Source: Bacillus thuringiensis (GTDB lineage Bacteria; Bacillota; Bacilli; Bacillales; Bacillaceae_G). Taken from it: a DNA stretch of 64,000 nt. The stretch is taken from the NCBI RefSeq assembly GCF_022095615.2, contig NZ_CP155561.1, forward strand, positions 62,001 through 126,000, in the 5' to 3' direction. Positions 7,571 to 17,750 of this stretch are shown in pieces; the stretch's first letter is position 1, and each line of letters opens with the position of its first letter. The notes under the pieces are model-generated. The model was not told where the DNA came from. It made no database searches and worked only from the letters and a program-made list of their open reading frames with translations. The position numbers and the translations under genes were made by a program.

Positions 7571-10076
7571 GTCGGGTAGGTCGGAGATGTTACCACCTCT
7601 TTCCCCCCTAAGAACCGTACTTGTACCTTTCAGCACATACGGCTCAAGCCATCTTTCATCCCTTCAACTTAATAACGGAACTTCTTGAATGCTTTTTTCA
7701 TAAGATTAATAGCCTTTTTATTATTCATATCTTTAATACCATTGCTTTCTAGATAATTTACGACTTTAGGTAGTTTCTTACCTTCTCCGTATTTCTCTAG
7801 CAGTACATGGTGTGTTTTATGACATGATTTATGTAATAGTTCGAAGTTTTCATAACTATCCACTCCACCAATTACTTTAGGCACAATATGATTGCTTTCA
7901 ACCGGTTCTGTTCCTTGTAAGGATTCACCACAAATTCTACATTTGTATTTGCTCTTTTTCGCAAGTTTCCTCTTGGCATTAGTATTTTCCCTATCGAAAA
8001 TTTTCTCGTCACGTTTATCAAAGTAAGCTTTGAGCATTGCGTCAAATGGACTGTTATACTGTTTGATTTTCACGTGCCTTTCAATCTTAGTCCAACTCAT
8101 ACGAATAAGTTGTTTAGTATTGTCTTTTGGACACGTGAGAAGCCATTTGTCTTTGCTTACGCCCGTAATGTCTGGCTTAAAATACATTTTCATCAGTTTT
8201 CTAAATGAAGTTCTATGATGTCTGTGTTTAAGGTAAATTACTATTTTTTCATTGACATAAGAATCAATATCTCTGAAAATCACTTTGGCTACTGTTGGTG
8301 ACCAATAATTTGCAATCCCTTGTAATACACGATTGAGTTTTTCAATTAGATAGACTGTTTCTCTGCCTTTACCCCAGTCAAACACTTCCTTGATTTTCTT
8401 TTTAGCGTTTTTAACACTTTCAAGTGATGGTTTAATGAACAATTTATCTCCATCTTTAGTTGGGTATTGTCTAAAGTTAAATCCAAGGAAGTCGAATCCT
8501 TCATTAATATGAACAACTCTTGTTTTCTCTTCCGCTAACTTCAAACCCCTTTTGTCTAGATATGGTTGTAGTTTTTCATACATTCCACGGGCTTGTTCTT
8601 CCGTAGGGCATACAATAACAAAATCATCTGCATATCTCACAACACCAACTGACGATTGATATAAAGTGTATCCTTGTCTTGTAGTATTGAAGTATCTTAC
8701 TCCAATTTCTTCTTCCATCCCATGTAATGCTATGTTCGCTAGCAATGGTGAGATAATTCCACCTTGTGGTGTTCCTTTGTCTGTTTTATGGAATGTATCA
8801 TTATCAACGTATCCACTTTCCAACCATTCCTTAACGATTTCATTATTCGGGAAGTTATTAATTCTTTCCATAATAAACTCGTGGTTTAAGTTGTCAAAAC
8901 ACCCTTCAAAGTCACCTTCGAAAATCCATCCCTTAGCGCTTCCTCGGCTTAATTTCACGAATAAATCGCTCATAGCATCATGCGCGCCACGTTTAGGCCT
9001 GAATCCATAAGATGTCATTTCAAATTTTGCTTCCCATTGTGGTTCTAAGGCATTTTTAAATACATTTTGATACACCCTATCAACAATTACTGGAATACCT
9101 AACGGACGTTTCTTTCCATTCTTTTTAGGGATATATACTCTTCTAGCTGGTTTAACCTTAATATTTCTTGTACTGTACACTTGAAGTTTGTTGTATAATT
9201 CAACTCGCTCTTGCGGAGTATTCGAAATATATCCGTCTATACCAGCTGTCTTTTTGCCTTTATTTTCTTGCGTTACTCGTTTAATACTCAATAGTAAATT
9301 TGCTTTACTTCTTAATAGAAGTCTTTGTAATTTCCTTACTTTTCTCGTTTGTTTAAGTTGTTCGGCACGATAAATTCGTTGTTGAAGTTTCCTTACATAG
9401 CAATTAACTTTCACCCAATTAATTGAGTGCCAGTTATCCACCAGTGGGGAAACAGCCGACGCAACGTATTCGTTGGTTTTCATAACATATCTCCCTCTCT
9501 TTAAGGATTATTCTTTCCGCTTTCTATTCGTGTTGATGACCACATGGAAGTCTGCAATCTTTCGATTTGGGTATTTCCCTATTCGACGGTTTATACAAAT
9601 GTGTCTTCACCTTAACTTTCGTTATGTCGACATTCGCTTTCTCCATGTTCCTTTACCCTCTACATATTGTGGTTTCCTTACGGTTACCCTACCTCACATG
9701 AGAGGAATATATAGGGCTTACCAAGTTTCACTAATAATAGATACGTTAGGTTAGGCACCCTTCTTTACTCCGGTGGATCTATGGGTCATTTCTCAGTTCC
9801 TCGACCGTAGAACTTTTCCTATCCACATCTACAAGCTTTTTCAATCACAGTACGCTTGTTGTCGGTGACGAAGACTACAAAGATTCAGCTTACGCTTATA
9901 CCTTCCTAACTTTCCCTAGCTCTTTTGGAATTCTGTGTAAATTCCGCCATTAAGCATTTAACCCTCATGCAACCCAACAATTCGATTGCTCGAAAAGCAG
10001 TTTCGGGCGGGAACGTCCTCAATGACTAAGACGGTTTCCATTGGAAACACTATTACTTAGCAACTTCTTGTCGCAC
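7571..10076 (-). mobile_element. group II intron 1, inserted in helicase motif V
   Basis: 2,506 nt. The 5' end begins GTGCG (at 10076 reading leftward) and the 3' end is ...CCCGAC (AC at 7572-7571), fitting the group II GUGYG...AY rule. A domain-V-like hairpin (GAGCCGTATG ... GTACGGTTC) lies at 7611-7645, followed by a domain-VI-like stem. It encodes an RT/maturase/HNH protein on the same strand as the host gene. Removing it rejoins GGATTGGATT to TACTAGCAACG and restores motif V. Confidence 0.9.
7669..9483 (-). CDS. ltrA: group II intron reverse transcriptase/maturase with HNH endonuclease
   Basis: 604 aa, full length for the family. The order is RT fingers/palm with PLGIPVIVDRVYQ, FEGDFEGCFDNLNH, GTPQGGIISPLLANI and the catalytic RYADD box (about 282-286), then the maturase (X) domain, then a C-terminal HNH/zinc module (CRICG ... 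SNHIVPKVIGG ... CHKTHH, about 515-560). The protein helps the intron fold and splice and makes the cDNA during retrohoming. GGGAG precedes the ATG. The frame is intact, so this intron is probably mobile and may also supply maturase to its damaged neighbour, though maturases are usually intron-specific. Confidence 0.95.
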   Translation of the reverse strand: MKTNEYVASAVSPLVDNWHSINWVKVNCYVRKLQQRIYRAEQLKQTRKVRKLQRLLLRSKANLLLSIKRVTQENKGKKTAGIDGYISNTPQERVELYNKLQVYSTRNIKVKPARRVYIPKKNGKKRPLGIPVIVDRVYQNVFKNALEPQWEAKFEMTSYGFRPKRGAHDAMSDLFVKLSRGSAKGWIFEGDFEGCFDNLNHEFIMERINNFPNNEIVKEWLESGYVDNDTFHKTDKGTPQGGIISPLLANIALHGMEEEIGVRYFNTTRQGYTLYQSSVGVVRYADDFVIVCPTEEQARGMYEKLQPYLDKRGLKLAEEKTRVVHINEGFDFLGFNFRQYPTKDGDKLFIKPSLESVKNAKKKIKEVFDWGKGRETVYLIEKLNRVLQGIANYWSPTVAKVIFRDIDSYVNEKIVIYLKHRHHRTSFRKLMKMYFKPDITGVSKDKWLLTCPKDNTKQLIRMSWTKIERHVKIKQYNSPFDAMLKAYFDKRDEKIFDRENTNAKRKLAKKSKYKCRICGESLQGTEPVESNHIVPKVIGGVDSYENFELLHKSCHKTHHVLLEKYGEGKKLPKVVNYLESNGIKDMNNKKAINLMKKAFKKFRY

Positions 10077-10994
10077 AATCCAATCCAACTTTTACTAATT
10101 CTTGCGAACAGATAATTACATTTATACCGCTTTTTACTTGCTCTTTTAACCATGCACTGCGCTTTGGCGGAGTAACTGTATTCGTGCAAAGAATAGATAC
10201 TTTCGCACCAGGTACTTGCTCTGCGACCTTTTGCAAACGAGGCTGAACGTCTCGTTCTTTTACTGTAGATCCTGTATCAGATACATAAATGATGGTTGGA
10301 CGGCCTTCAGATATTTCAGTCTGCAATATTTCTTGCAACTTCTTCTCCTTCGGCTGAATACAATCCTCATCAAATCTAAATTCATTATTGGACCAAACCA
10401 ATTCCTTTTCCGCGTTATCTAAGTGATAGTTTGGATAGTGGTTCATATTGTCAGGATACGAATTTCCTGTACGAATATAAGTGAGCCATAGTTTCCCAAC
10501 ATCCGGTGTACCTTTCGCCCCTTCAATCGCTTTCTCAAAAGACTCTTTCATATGCTCATAAGCCTGTTTTTGTTCTTCCGACATATCGACAAGAATCGTA
10601 GGTACATTAATTAGCTCCACAGGATTTGGCCAAACATCTTTTAAACGCACATTAATGGTTGTATCCATTAAAAATTGGGTAAACACATAAGGTGAAATAC
10701 CAGGTACGACCTTGGTTTTATCTAAATTACCTTGTGCTCCACGTGAAGCAATATTAGATGTGACCTCACCATCATGGTAATATGTTCTCTCGATATTTCC
10801 GTAGGTTTCATTCCATTCCATTAAAGAACTGTATTCAAAACCGCTTTTCACCATTTTTTGAGGGAATAAACGCCATAACGTATAGAATACATCGCTTGCG
10901 CGCCCACCAAATAATGTACCTGTTCCAGCTACAACTTTCTTACAAACCTTTGCTAAACTTCCTAAGGCAGTTCCTTGTGCTGTTTCGCTTTTTA
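10077..10994 (-). CDS. SNF2/DEAH-type helicase, second exon
   Basis: The middle exon lies between the two introns. It carries LKSETAQGTALGSLAKVCKK, motif III AGTGTLFGG, and part of the C-terminal RecA-like domain (EGRPTIIYVSDTGST ... INVIICSQELVKVGLD). Phase is kept at both junctions. The right-hand boundary could instead be 11000 (6 nt further), because two TAT ends of intron 2 both fit the AY rule and both keep frame; they differ by two leucines in the spliced product. Confidence 0.85.
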
Positions 10995-13605
10995 ATAGCA
11001 ATAGGTAAGGATTTGATGTTATCTCCACCTTTTCCCCTGCTCCACACCGTACGTGAGACTTTCACCTCATACGGCGTTCCATCTAGATAATCCTCTACTA
11101 AATTATTTCAAGTTTACAAAGCCCTCTGAGTTGGTTGATTTTTCTCAATTGCATTGAGTTCAATCCCAAAATGCTTTTATACTTGTGAATAGTGTCTTCT
11201 TTTGTGGCATGAATTAAGATATGGACATCCTTGTGAACTATTACAAGGTTTTTAAACGTGTCAGAACCACCAAGAGTGACAGGTGTTTTGTGATGACAAT
11301 GTACTTTATCAGCCGTTAAAAATTGACCTGTAATAGCACATTTACCTTTTTGCATGGAGTAGGACGATAACCTATTATCCATGTACTCAACACTTCTACC
11401 TTGAATGTTGGAACGCATTAATTTGGTTAATTCTATATCCCAACTGTATGTAATATTACAGTCGTAAGGGTTTTGTGATTGACTAAAATTCATATTATTT
11501 TTAGTCTTTATTTCTCCTATTGGATACAGGTAGATACCACCTATTTTGTACGTTTTCCTATTTCCAGTGTAGAATTTTTTGTATGCACTCTTATCTTCAA
11601 GTCCTTTGGGTTTACCATAGGTGCTGAAGCTAATCAGTTTGCTTCTTAACGTTCTTATTAGTCTATATTCAATGTCTGCAAAATCTTTCACTACATGTGT
11701 AGCATATTGGAAGTATTGTTGAATACCCAATATTGCAGAGTTGTAATTCATGATATTTTTCATTGATTGTTCTCTACTGATTAATATGATTCGTTCTCGA
11801 ATTGTCTTTATTACATCTTGTTTCTTTTTAGGAGACATTCTTGTTATTGCTACAACTTTTGTTTTCTTAACTATCGCTTTAATTTCGTATCCCAAAAAAG
11901 TAGAGCTATGTCTTTTAAGATTGATTACCTTTGATTTTTCTTTTGAAATATCAAGTTTAAGTCTATCTTTTAAGTATAGTCTTACTGCATGGAACCATCT
12001 TAGTGCGATATTGTAGCTTTTTGCCATGATTCGAAAATCGTCAGCGTACCTAACAATATACCCTTGTTTTAAACAAGATTTATGTCTTAATTCAGCTATC
12101 TTTTTGTCATTTGACTTAAATGATTTACGAGTTTTTTGTAAGGTATCAAATTGGTCTGCAACCCATTGGTCTAAATCATTAAGGACTACGTTTGATAAGA
12201 GAGGTGACAGGATTCCCCCTTGTGGAACTCCCTTATTTGGGATTCCAATCCCCTTAATAGGTGTTTTAAGCATTTTCCCTATTATGGCTAGGACTCTTTT
12301 ATCTCTTATACCTATATTCCATAATTATTTAATTAAAAGGTTATGATTAACGTTGTCAAAGAATGCTTTCACATCAATATCTACGGTGTAATGTAGTTTA
12401 TTGATATTTACTAGTGTTTGAACTCTAGCAATAGCATGTCTTGTTGACCTTAATGGTCTAAATCCATATGAATGGTTATAGAATTTTGCCTCACATATGG
12501 GTTCTAAGACATTAAGAAACATTTGTTGGATTATTCTATCGAGAATACAAGGTATTCCCAATGGTCTTTTTCCACCATTTGGCTTGTCAATCATTACTCT
12601 TCTAACCGATTGTGGTTTGTAGTTAACTAAGGTTGAACGAATTTTATTAATGAATGTTTCTTTGTCTAGTTCAGCAACATTCATTATGTTCCAGTCGTCT
12701 GTTCCTTTTGTTTTTGACCCTGTGTTACTCTTGATTAGTCTATAAGCCAGTAATATATTTTCATCCGAGATTATCATTTCGAACAATTTATTGAAGTTTC
12801 GTTTTCCACTTTTACTATTCTTGTATAGATCCTTTTGTATATCGTTAAAGCCATAATATTGTTTGTTTCTTGCGACCTTTGTGTTCATTGGTGTAGGAAA
12901 CCTCCTTATAAGAGATAATCCAACTCACCTTCTTACCCGAAAGATGAACTTTAACTTTACTTTAATTTAGTTTTTGGGATTTTAGACTTAGGGCTATCCC
13001 TACACGTTTATTAGACGTTTTATCGGTACTGTGCCCTTACTCTCACAACGATAAACACATTTCGAATTGTTTACACAAGTCTTATAGTGACCATTCCGCT
13101 GATAGGCGTTTAATATGAATGTTCGTTGCTTTCCACGTTCCAATAATTCTAGCTATACATATATCCTTAGGTGTATGTTTTATACCTGTAAGCCTTATAA
13201 CCTCATAGTTGGTTATCCCGAATTTCATAACGAACAGTCTTACTTTTCGGTATCTTACCCTGCAATTTGCAGTAAACATGTTTCCATGTTTTAGTCCTCT
13301 AGGCATTTTAATTCACATATTCGTCAGTTCCCCTTGGAACATACTCACCGTAGATATTTTGTAGCGCCCCGGCATATCATTAATCATGTCATCAAAAGAG
13401 ATAAGTTAGATTAGCTTCTGCCGACTTCACCTAGCTTCAAACATTTATAGACTATCACCTACTAGATGCTTGTAGGAGTATTAGGTATTAGTTTCAACCA
13501 ACATGATGGCTTCATTCCTAAAATCGAATTATCAGTTGTAATGTAGTAAACTACACTCTCTAATTTCGTATCATTGTTAGACACTTATATAGAAACGTGT
13601 CACAC
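10995..13605 (-). mobile_element. group II intron 2, inserted just after helicase motif II
   Basis: About 2.6 kb. Reading leftward, the 5' end is GTGTGACACG at 13605, right after codons for DEVHE, and the 3' end is ...TTGCTAT at 10995 or ...CCTAT at 11001. A domain-V-like hairpin occupies about 11043-11077 with a domain-VI-like stem just beyond. The encoded maturase is interrupted by a stop codon. A non-coding 5' region of about 700 nt (12889-13605) corresponds to ribozyme domains I-III. It is a different lineage from intron 1, because the two proteins are clearly diverged. Confidence 0.88.
11098..12888 (-). pseudogene. ltrA: group II intron RT/maturase with an in-frame stop
   Basis: The frame from 12888 to 11098 is continuous over 597 codons apart from one TAA at 12325-12327 (context NHNLLIK*LWNIGIRDKRV). 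CAA (Gln) changed to TAA by a single transition would explain it. The N-terminal part has RT motifs (PLGIPCILDRIIQ, VDIDVKAFFDNVNH); the rest has GVPQGGILSPLLSN, the catalytic RYADD box, the maturase domain and an HNH-like end (CAITG ... HCHHKTPVTLGG). Read as written, the protein stops before the YADD box, so splicing of this intron would need suppression, a split protein or help in trans. Confidence 0.88.
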
Positions 13606-15253
13606 ATTCGTGGACTTCGTCACAAATTAAAGCATCAAAGAAGTGTTTCATTTTTCTACGAATATACTCAACAGTAGCTACCTTTCGATATGATCGTCCT
13701 GATTGTTTCGCATCATATGGCTTCACACGATTCTCTAGCTCTAGTTGTTTTTGCAGCGGTTTATTTCCCTCTTTTATTGCTTGCACTAATTTATTTTCAT
13801 ATTTGGTCCAATCTTTAAAACTTGCATATTTCGTTTTTACTTTTGGGCTCCAAATATTTGAATTACAATCAGCACATACACTGTTTTTATTTGTTTTCGA
13901 ATCTAAGTCACTTCCTGTAAAATCTTTATACTGACAGACTTCTTTCTGTTCACCATTAGCTTGTTGAACCATAATTGAAGACGTTTTTTTACGCAACTTA
14001 GCACCACAATCTGGGCAGTAGTAGCCATTCTTATAATATCTTTGCACCTCTTCCTCCGATTTCTTGGAAAGTGCAATTCGCTTATAAGGTAATGGCATCT
14101 CCTTAATAGAATCCCCTCGCATCGTAGTAAAACTAATGACAAAGAAGGTTGGTTTTTTTTGTTTTGGTCTTCCATCCTGAATCCAAGATTGATGAATGCG
14201 AATTAAATCCTCTGTACGTTTTATTAGATATACTTCCGCGTCTGGTATTAAGTGTCGTATTTCTTCTTTTGCCCACTTCTCAGTTAGAGTCGGTGGCACA
14301 AATACGCAGGTTCGATATCCCTTTTGTCCTGTCAAATGGAAATATCCATCTACTGTCGCTGTCATAATTGCACTTTTGCCGCACGACATTTCACCCTGTA
14401 TAATAATCCCTTTTTGTACTTGTAATGCTTTAGCTGCACCTGTTGCTACATGTGCTTGTACAGGGAATAATGGTCTTTGGTATGTATTAAAATGAGATAA
14501 TGCCTGTTCTTTCATCGGTTGATGTAAAGGCTCATCTAATTTTGTTACCTTATCAAGCATGACAGGCGAATATTCCAATAGATATTCGTTTAAATCATTG
14601 ATTTTATTAATTTTTTTACCTGTACCCTCTTGTGGAAATTGACATATTCCAGACCGGATCATTTCTGATAAAAACTCTTTACAATCCTCTTCTTTTAATA
14701 CGACTTTTGCAATCGTTAGAGAAGAAAATTCATTCTTATCAAAATAAACATCCAATGGTTGTAACAAATTTCTTGTTAGCATTTCTTCATAAATTGGTTT
14801 CGCCCACTCTTCTAAGATTGGTAGACCATACGGAGGAGCCATTAAGAAATCTATTACTTGCATTTCTGGCGCTTCATCAATCGCAACAATATACTTTTCT
14901 TCTATTTCTTTAGAAAACGCAATAATTGCTTTTTTTCTATTTACTGTTTGTGTATTTATAAACTCAAATTGTCCTGTCGAGATTACATTCATTTTTTTGC
15001 CTAATACATAATGTAATTCTTCTTTTTGTCCCTCTCCAAAATACAAACGACGACTCCCCATTGATATGGCTGCTCTGAATGACTTTAATGTACTGTCATT
15101 CGCACCTAACACTGCAAATTGCATTTGGTTGTTATGATTAACTGCCATAGCAAAGCAGAAAGCTGAATGTGAAGCAGTACCTGTCTCCAATTGCAACATC
15201 GCTGGTGTTTGTTCTTGATCAAATGTATTTTGTTGAATCATTTCCTTCATCAT
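13606..15253 (-). CDS. SNF2/DEAH-type helicase, first exon (5' part)
   Basis: 549 codons. The ATG at 15253 has AGGAGG 7 nt upstream, better than the longer frame opening at 15301, which overlaps a terminator hairpin. Features are an N-terminal domain of unknown type, helicase motif I GEMSCGKS (about 288-295), a zinc-ribbon pair (CPDCG about 411, CADCN about 461) and motif II ICDEVHE at the very end, where intron 2 is inserted. With exons 2 and 3 it forms one superfamily-2 ATPase of about 1,096-1,098 aa. It sits in an operon with a DNA methyltransferase gene, fitting a DNA-processing role on the plasmid. Confidence 0.88.
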
Positions 15254-15271
15254 AAAGTTTCCTCCTAAAAT

Positions 15272-15298
15272 AAAAAACGCATCATAATCGATACGTTT
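15272..15298 (-). terminator. leader hairpin with T-run just upstream of the helicase RBS
   Basis: On the minus strand AAACGTATC pairs with GATGCGTTT (one G-U) followed by T-residues. It ends about 3 nt before AGGAGG and about 19 nt before the start codon, so it can act as a transcription attenuator of the helicase gene. Confidence 0.6.
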
Positions 15299-15324
15299 CA
15301 TGTCCTACTCATTTAATTTGTTGT

Positions 15325-15552
15325 TTAAAAATCTATAAACTGTTTCCATTCTGGTAATGATTGTTCAGCCGCATGTAGCATATCACCTGCACCTTGAAAT
15401 ACAGAGAATTGCTCTAATACTTCCAAATATGTACCTGCACCTAGTTGAGAAGCACATAAACAAATGACTGTAAGTACAATAGCAATACGAAATATACGAT
15501 TGCTAAATTCCCATACAATGTATAGCGCTCCTATCCCTAACAGTACAGACAT
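15325..15552 (-). CDS. 75-aa membrane protein
   Basis: One or two hydrophobic segments in residues 3-40 (LLGIGALYIVW, IAIVLTVICLCASQLGAG) precede a soluble tail of about 35 residues. RBS GGAAGAG is upstream and the methyltransferase stop is 15 nt before. It belongs to the leftward operon; function unknown. Confidence 0.6.
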   Translation of the reverse strand: MSVLLGIGALYIVWEFSNRIFRIAIVLTVICLCASQLGAGTYLEVLEQFSVFQGAGDMLHAAEQSLPEWKQFIDF

Positions 15553-15567
15553 ATCTCTCTTCCTTTC

Positions 15568-16659
15568 CTAGACAAGTTCTTTGACAACACCAGTTGGTGT
15601 TGCGGTGATAAATTTCGCGCGGCGTTTTTGTAATACAACTTCTTTCGTTGTTGTTTCCAGTTTCTCAAATGAAGTTTCATAATACACATTTTCAGATCCA
15701 CGAACAGCATGGAGTGTATTTCCTTCACCAAGCAAACCGTCTGCCACGCCTGTTATCAGCAATAGTCCTAATTGTCCGGAAGCAATCGGCATTTTCACTC
15801 TTTCAGCTGCTGTTTTCTCATCTTGAAGTGAGTAGCCATTCCCTCTATTTAAACGCTTTTTGAATGTCGAGATACCTTCCGATTTCCCCACTCCTTCATA
15901 AGCACTTTTATAATCCACACGTGATGTGAAAATAAGTTTGTTTTGAGGCCTCAATTCAGATATAGACCAATCCTTACGATTTACCATTTCTGCTAGTGTA
16001 TTCACATGTTTTTTGACGAAAGTAAGGTCAGACATGTTTTCACAAAAATTAGCGAATCGATCATTGAAGTATGTGTCATTTTTCGTAGCAGCACGCTTGC
16101 GGCCGATAAAGACACATTGCTTAAATTGCTCAAATTCTTCATTTTCATCACCAAAACGCATTAATCCTATTTCCTCGTAATTCTTAGCTAAAAAGTAGCT
16201 GATTTCATCTCGAGCAAAACGATCGTATGGAATGACATACACCATAACGCCACCATCTTGTAAATTATGATGCGCACGCTTTAAGAAGTTAAATTCCATT
16301 TTCTCTGATTTCTTTTTTTCTGTCCGAAGCTCCGTATTATAAGGAGGGTTTAAAAAGATGAGTGGAAAATAGTCATGACTAATCATCATATTTTCAAAGC
16401 TAGAGCGTATCACTACATCTAATTGTTCTTTTGCTTTTCCATATCGATTTGCATCTACTTCGACTCCATACGTATCAAGTTGTATACCAACTTGTTTCAC
16501 CTCATCTGCAAAACTTCGTAAAATTGTACCTTCTCCACAACATGGATCAAAGCAAGCATAAGCTCGCCCTGGTTCCATTTGTAATAGTTGCACTAAGTAT
16601 TTCCCTTCTGTTAGTGGTGTTGGATAAAATCCCGCCGCTAAATCATTTCCTATACGCAT
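15568..16659 (-). CDS. N6-adenine-type DNA methyltransferase-like protein
   Basis: 363 aa from the ATG at 16659, which has GGAGGG upstream; the longer frame to 16722 runs through a terminator hairpin and is rejected. SAM-binding motif I is DPCCGEGT (38-45), the acidic motif II lies in GVEVDANRY (65-73), and the catalytic motif IV is NPPY (104-107), typical of amino-methyltransferases acting on adenine. No target-recognition domain or restriction enzyme gene is adjacent, so it may modify plasmid DNA or support transfer or replication rather than form a restriction system. Confidence 0.85.
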   Translation of the reverse strand: MRIGNDLAAGFYPTPLTEGKYLVQLLQMEPGRAYACFDPCCGEGTILRSFADEVKQVGIQLDTYGVEVDANRYGKAKEQLDVVIRSSFENMMISHDYFPLIFLNPPYNTELRTEKKKSEKMEFNFLKRAHHNLQDGGVMVYVIPYDRFARDEISYFLAKNYEEIGLMRFGDENEEFEQFKQCVFIGRKRAATKNDTYFNDRFANFCENMSDLTFVKKHVNTLAEMVNRKDWSISELRPQNKLIFTSRVDYKSAYEGVGKSEGISTFKKRLNRGNGYSLQDEKTAAERVKMPIASGQLGLLLITGVADGLLGEGNTLHAVRGSENVYYETSFEKLETTTKEVVLQKRRAKFITATPTGVVKELV

Positions 16660-16691
16660 AATATAATTCCCTCCAAGTTCTTTTTTGCAAT

Positions 16692-16737
16692 AAAAAAAGG
16701 AAGATCCAAGTATATACATCACTTAGTTCTTCCTTTT
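16692..16737 (-). terminator. leader hairpin with T-run upstream of the methyltransferase RBS
   Basis: On the minus strand AAAAGGAAGA pairs with TCTTCCTTTT, with a smaller AAGT/ACTT inner pairing, and a T7 run follows. The run ends 33 nt before the start codon. It lies between the 45-aa gene and the methyltransferase, so it either ends the former or attenuates the latter. Confidence 0.75.
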
Positions 16738-16763
16738 ACCCTCTATACACTACCTCGACATAA

Positions 16764-16901
16764 TTAAAATGGTAGTTCATCATCTGTAATCTCCGATAGC
16801 TCATCCAAACCAGCGAATATATCATCCGGCTCTTTCGATTGCTTTCTTGTTTCCTGCTCTTTTGGATCATCTAACACTACCCAAATGTTATCTTTTTTCA
16901 T
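16764..16901 (-). CDS. 45-aa acidic peptide
   Basis: The ATG at 16901 follows an AGAGGGA box with short spacing. The product is very acidic towards its end (DELSEITDDELPF), a tail reminiscent of SSB-type protein-protein docking tails. It starts 20 nt after the 137-aa gene. The function is not known. Confidence 0.5.
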   Translation of the reverse strand: MKKDNIWVVLDDPKEQETRKQSKEPDDIFAGLDELSEITDDELPF

Positions 16902-16920
16902 ATCTATCCCTCTATATTCC

Positions 16921-17334
16921 TTATTTTTCAGTCTCATAAACAACTTCCTCGTAGTCAAAAAGATAATCTTTAACCTTACGTAGAAATGTACGAAACTTCG
17001 GTTCAGCTACGATCTTTGTGCCATGGTAAAAATTTTGTTGCCCGACAAAGCGCCATAAGATTACGTAGCCTTCTTTTGCTTCCTGTATGCCTTCAATGTA
17101 TAAAGCGATTTCTTGAATGGCAACCTTTTCATTAAGAGTATCTGGTTTAAAGTATTGAAATTTCCCATCTGGTAATATAATTTCAGCTTCAAAACATCCT
17201 CTCATTTGATTCACTCGTGCTCTGGATTCAGAGGACATCGCTGCTGCAGCATATGATTTCTGATTTTTTTCCATTCTTGTTTTATGTTCCTCTACTGTTG
17301 GTACTAGTTGTAAGTGTCTACAATCTTTTTTCAT
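16921..17334 (-). CDS. 137-aa hypothetical protein
   Basis: The RBS (GAGGAGA) is about 7 nt upstream of the ATG. It is soluble and mixed alpha/beta, with no motif I recognise. It is the first gene of the operon that runs left through the methyltransferase and split helicase, and lies 78 nt after the noncoding RNA/terminator element at 17412-17585. Confidence 0.65.
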   Translation of the reverse strand: MKKDCRHLQLVPTVEEHKTRMEKNQKSYAAAAMSSESRARVNQMRGCFEAEIILPDGKFQYFKPDTLNEKVAIQEIALYIEGIQEAKEGYVILWRFVGQQNFYHGTKIVAEPKFRTFLRKVKDYLFDYEEVVYETEK

Positions 17335-17411
17335 TTTACTATCTCCTCTACTGTTTAATTTGTTATTTTATAAATAATAAATAACCCCGCCTGCAAACTT
17401 GAAAACAACAC

Positions 17412-17585
17412 AAAAAGGGCTTCTTCAAGTCGATTAATAATGCGCATAGCAAAATAAGCTATATATACACTAATCGGCTCAAAGAAGCCCTTTCACAATT
17501 GAAACAAGACGCAACTTGCTTCTACAACTCAACCACAACACAAAAAAGGTGTGGGAATAAACGGAATCAAATAAACTAACAATAT
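17412..17585 (-). ncRNA. two-copy plasmid noncoding RNA, copy 1
   Basis: About 174 nt, nearly identical over most of its length to 48891-49065. Both copies have the same layout on the minus strand: a promoter, a variable start, the block GATTCCGTTTATTCCCACAC, a middle region, then a long terminator stem (AAAGGGCTTCTTTGAGCCGATTA pairing with its complement at 17414-17436) and T5. There is no open frame. This may be the Bacillus-plasmid RNA motif known from Rfam, or the leader of the downstream operon; I cannot test this here. Confidence 0.75.
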
Positions 17586-17591
17586 ACCTAT

Positions 17592-17620
17592 ATATTATAT
17601 AATATTGTTATATATTTCAA
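17592..17620 (-). promoter_or_regulatory. promoter of ncRNA copy 1
   Basis: Reading leftward: -35 TTGAAA (17620-17615), 17-nt spacer, -10 TAATAT (17597-17592). The second copy has TTGAAT-17-TAATAT at the same relative place. Confidence 0.65.
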
Positions 17621-17636
17621 GAATTTTTAATTAAAG

Positions 17637-17716
17637 TTAACGCATTACCTAAATAAATCCTGCTTCCTCAATCCTATGAAGGATGATAGTCAAAAAGTAT
17701 CCGAGTAATGCGTTAA
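17637..17716. repeat. 12-bp perfect inverted repeat at the distal end of the decayed CRISPR array
   Basis: TTAACGCATTAC (17637-17648) and GTAATGCGTTAA (17705-17716) are separated by 56 nt. Its role is unknown: possible terminator of the array transcript or remains of a mobile element. Confidence 0.55.
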
Positions 17717-17750
17717 GGTTTAATTGAATACTATAAGTGTTTTACCACTA

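Noticed and set aside
13082..13306. 74-aa frame on the minus strand
   Set aside because: It lies within the 5' ribozyme region of group II intron 2 and has no RBS or recognisable protein.
15254..15301. Upstream start at 15301 for the helicase
   Set aside because: The extension covers a terminator hairpin and lacks an RBS, while the ATG at 15253 has AGGAGG at ideal spacing.
15568..16659. Restriction-modification system
   Set aside because: The methyltransferase has no adjacent endonuclease or specificity gene, so only a solitary modification enzyme is supported.
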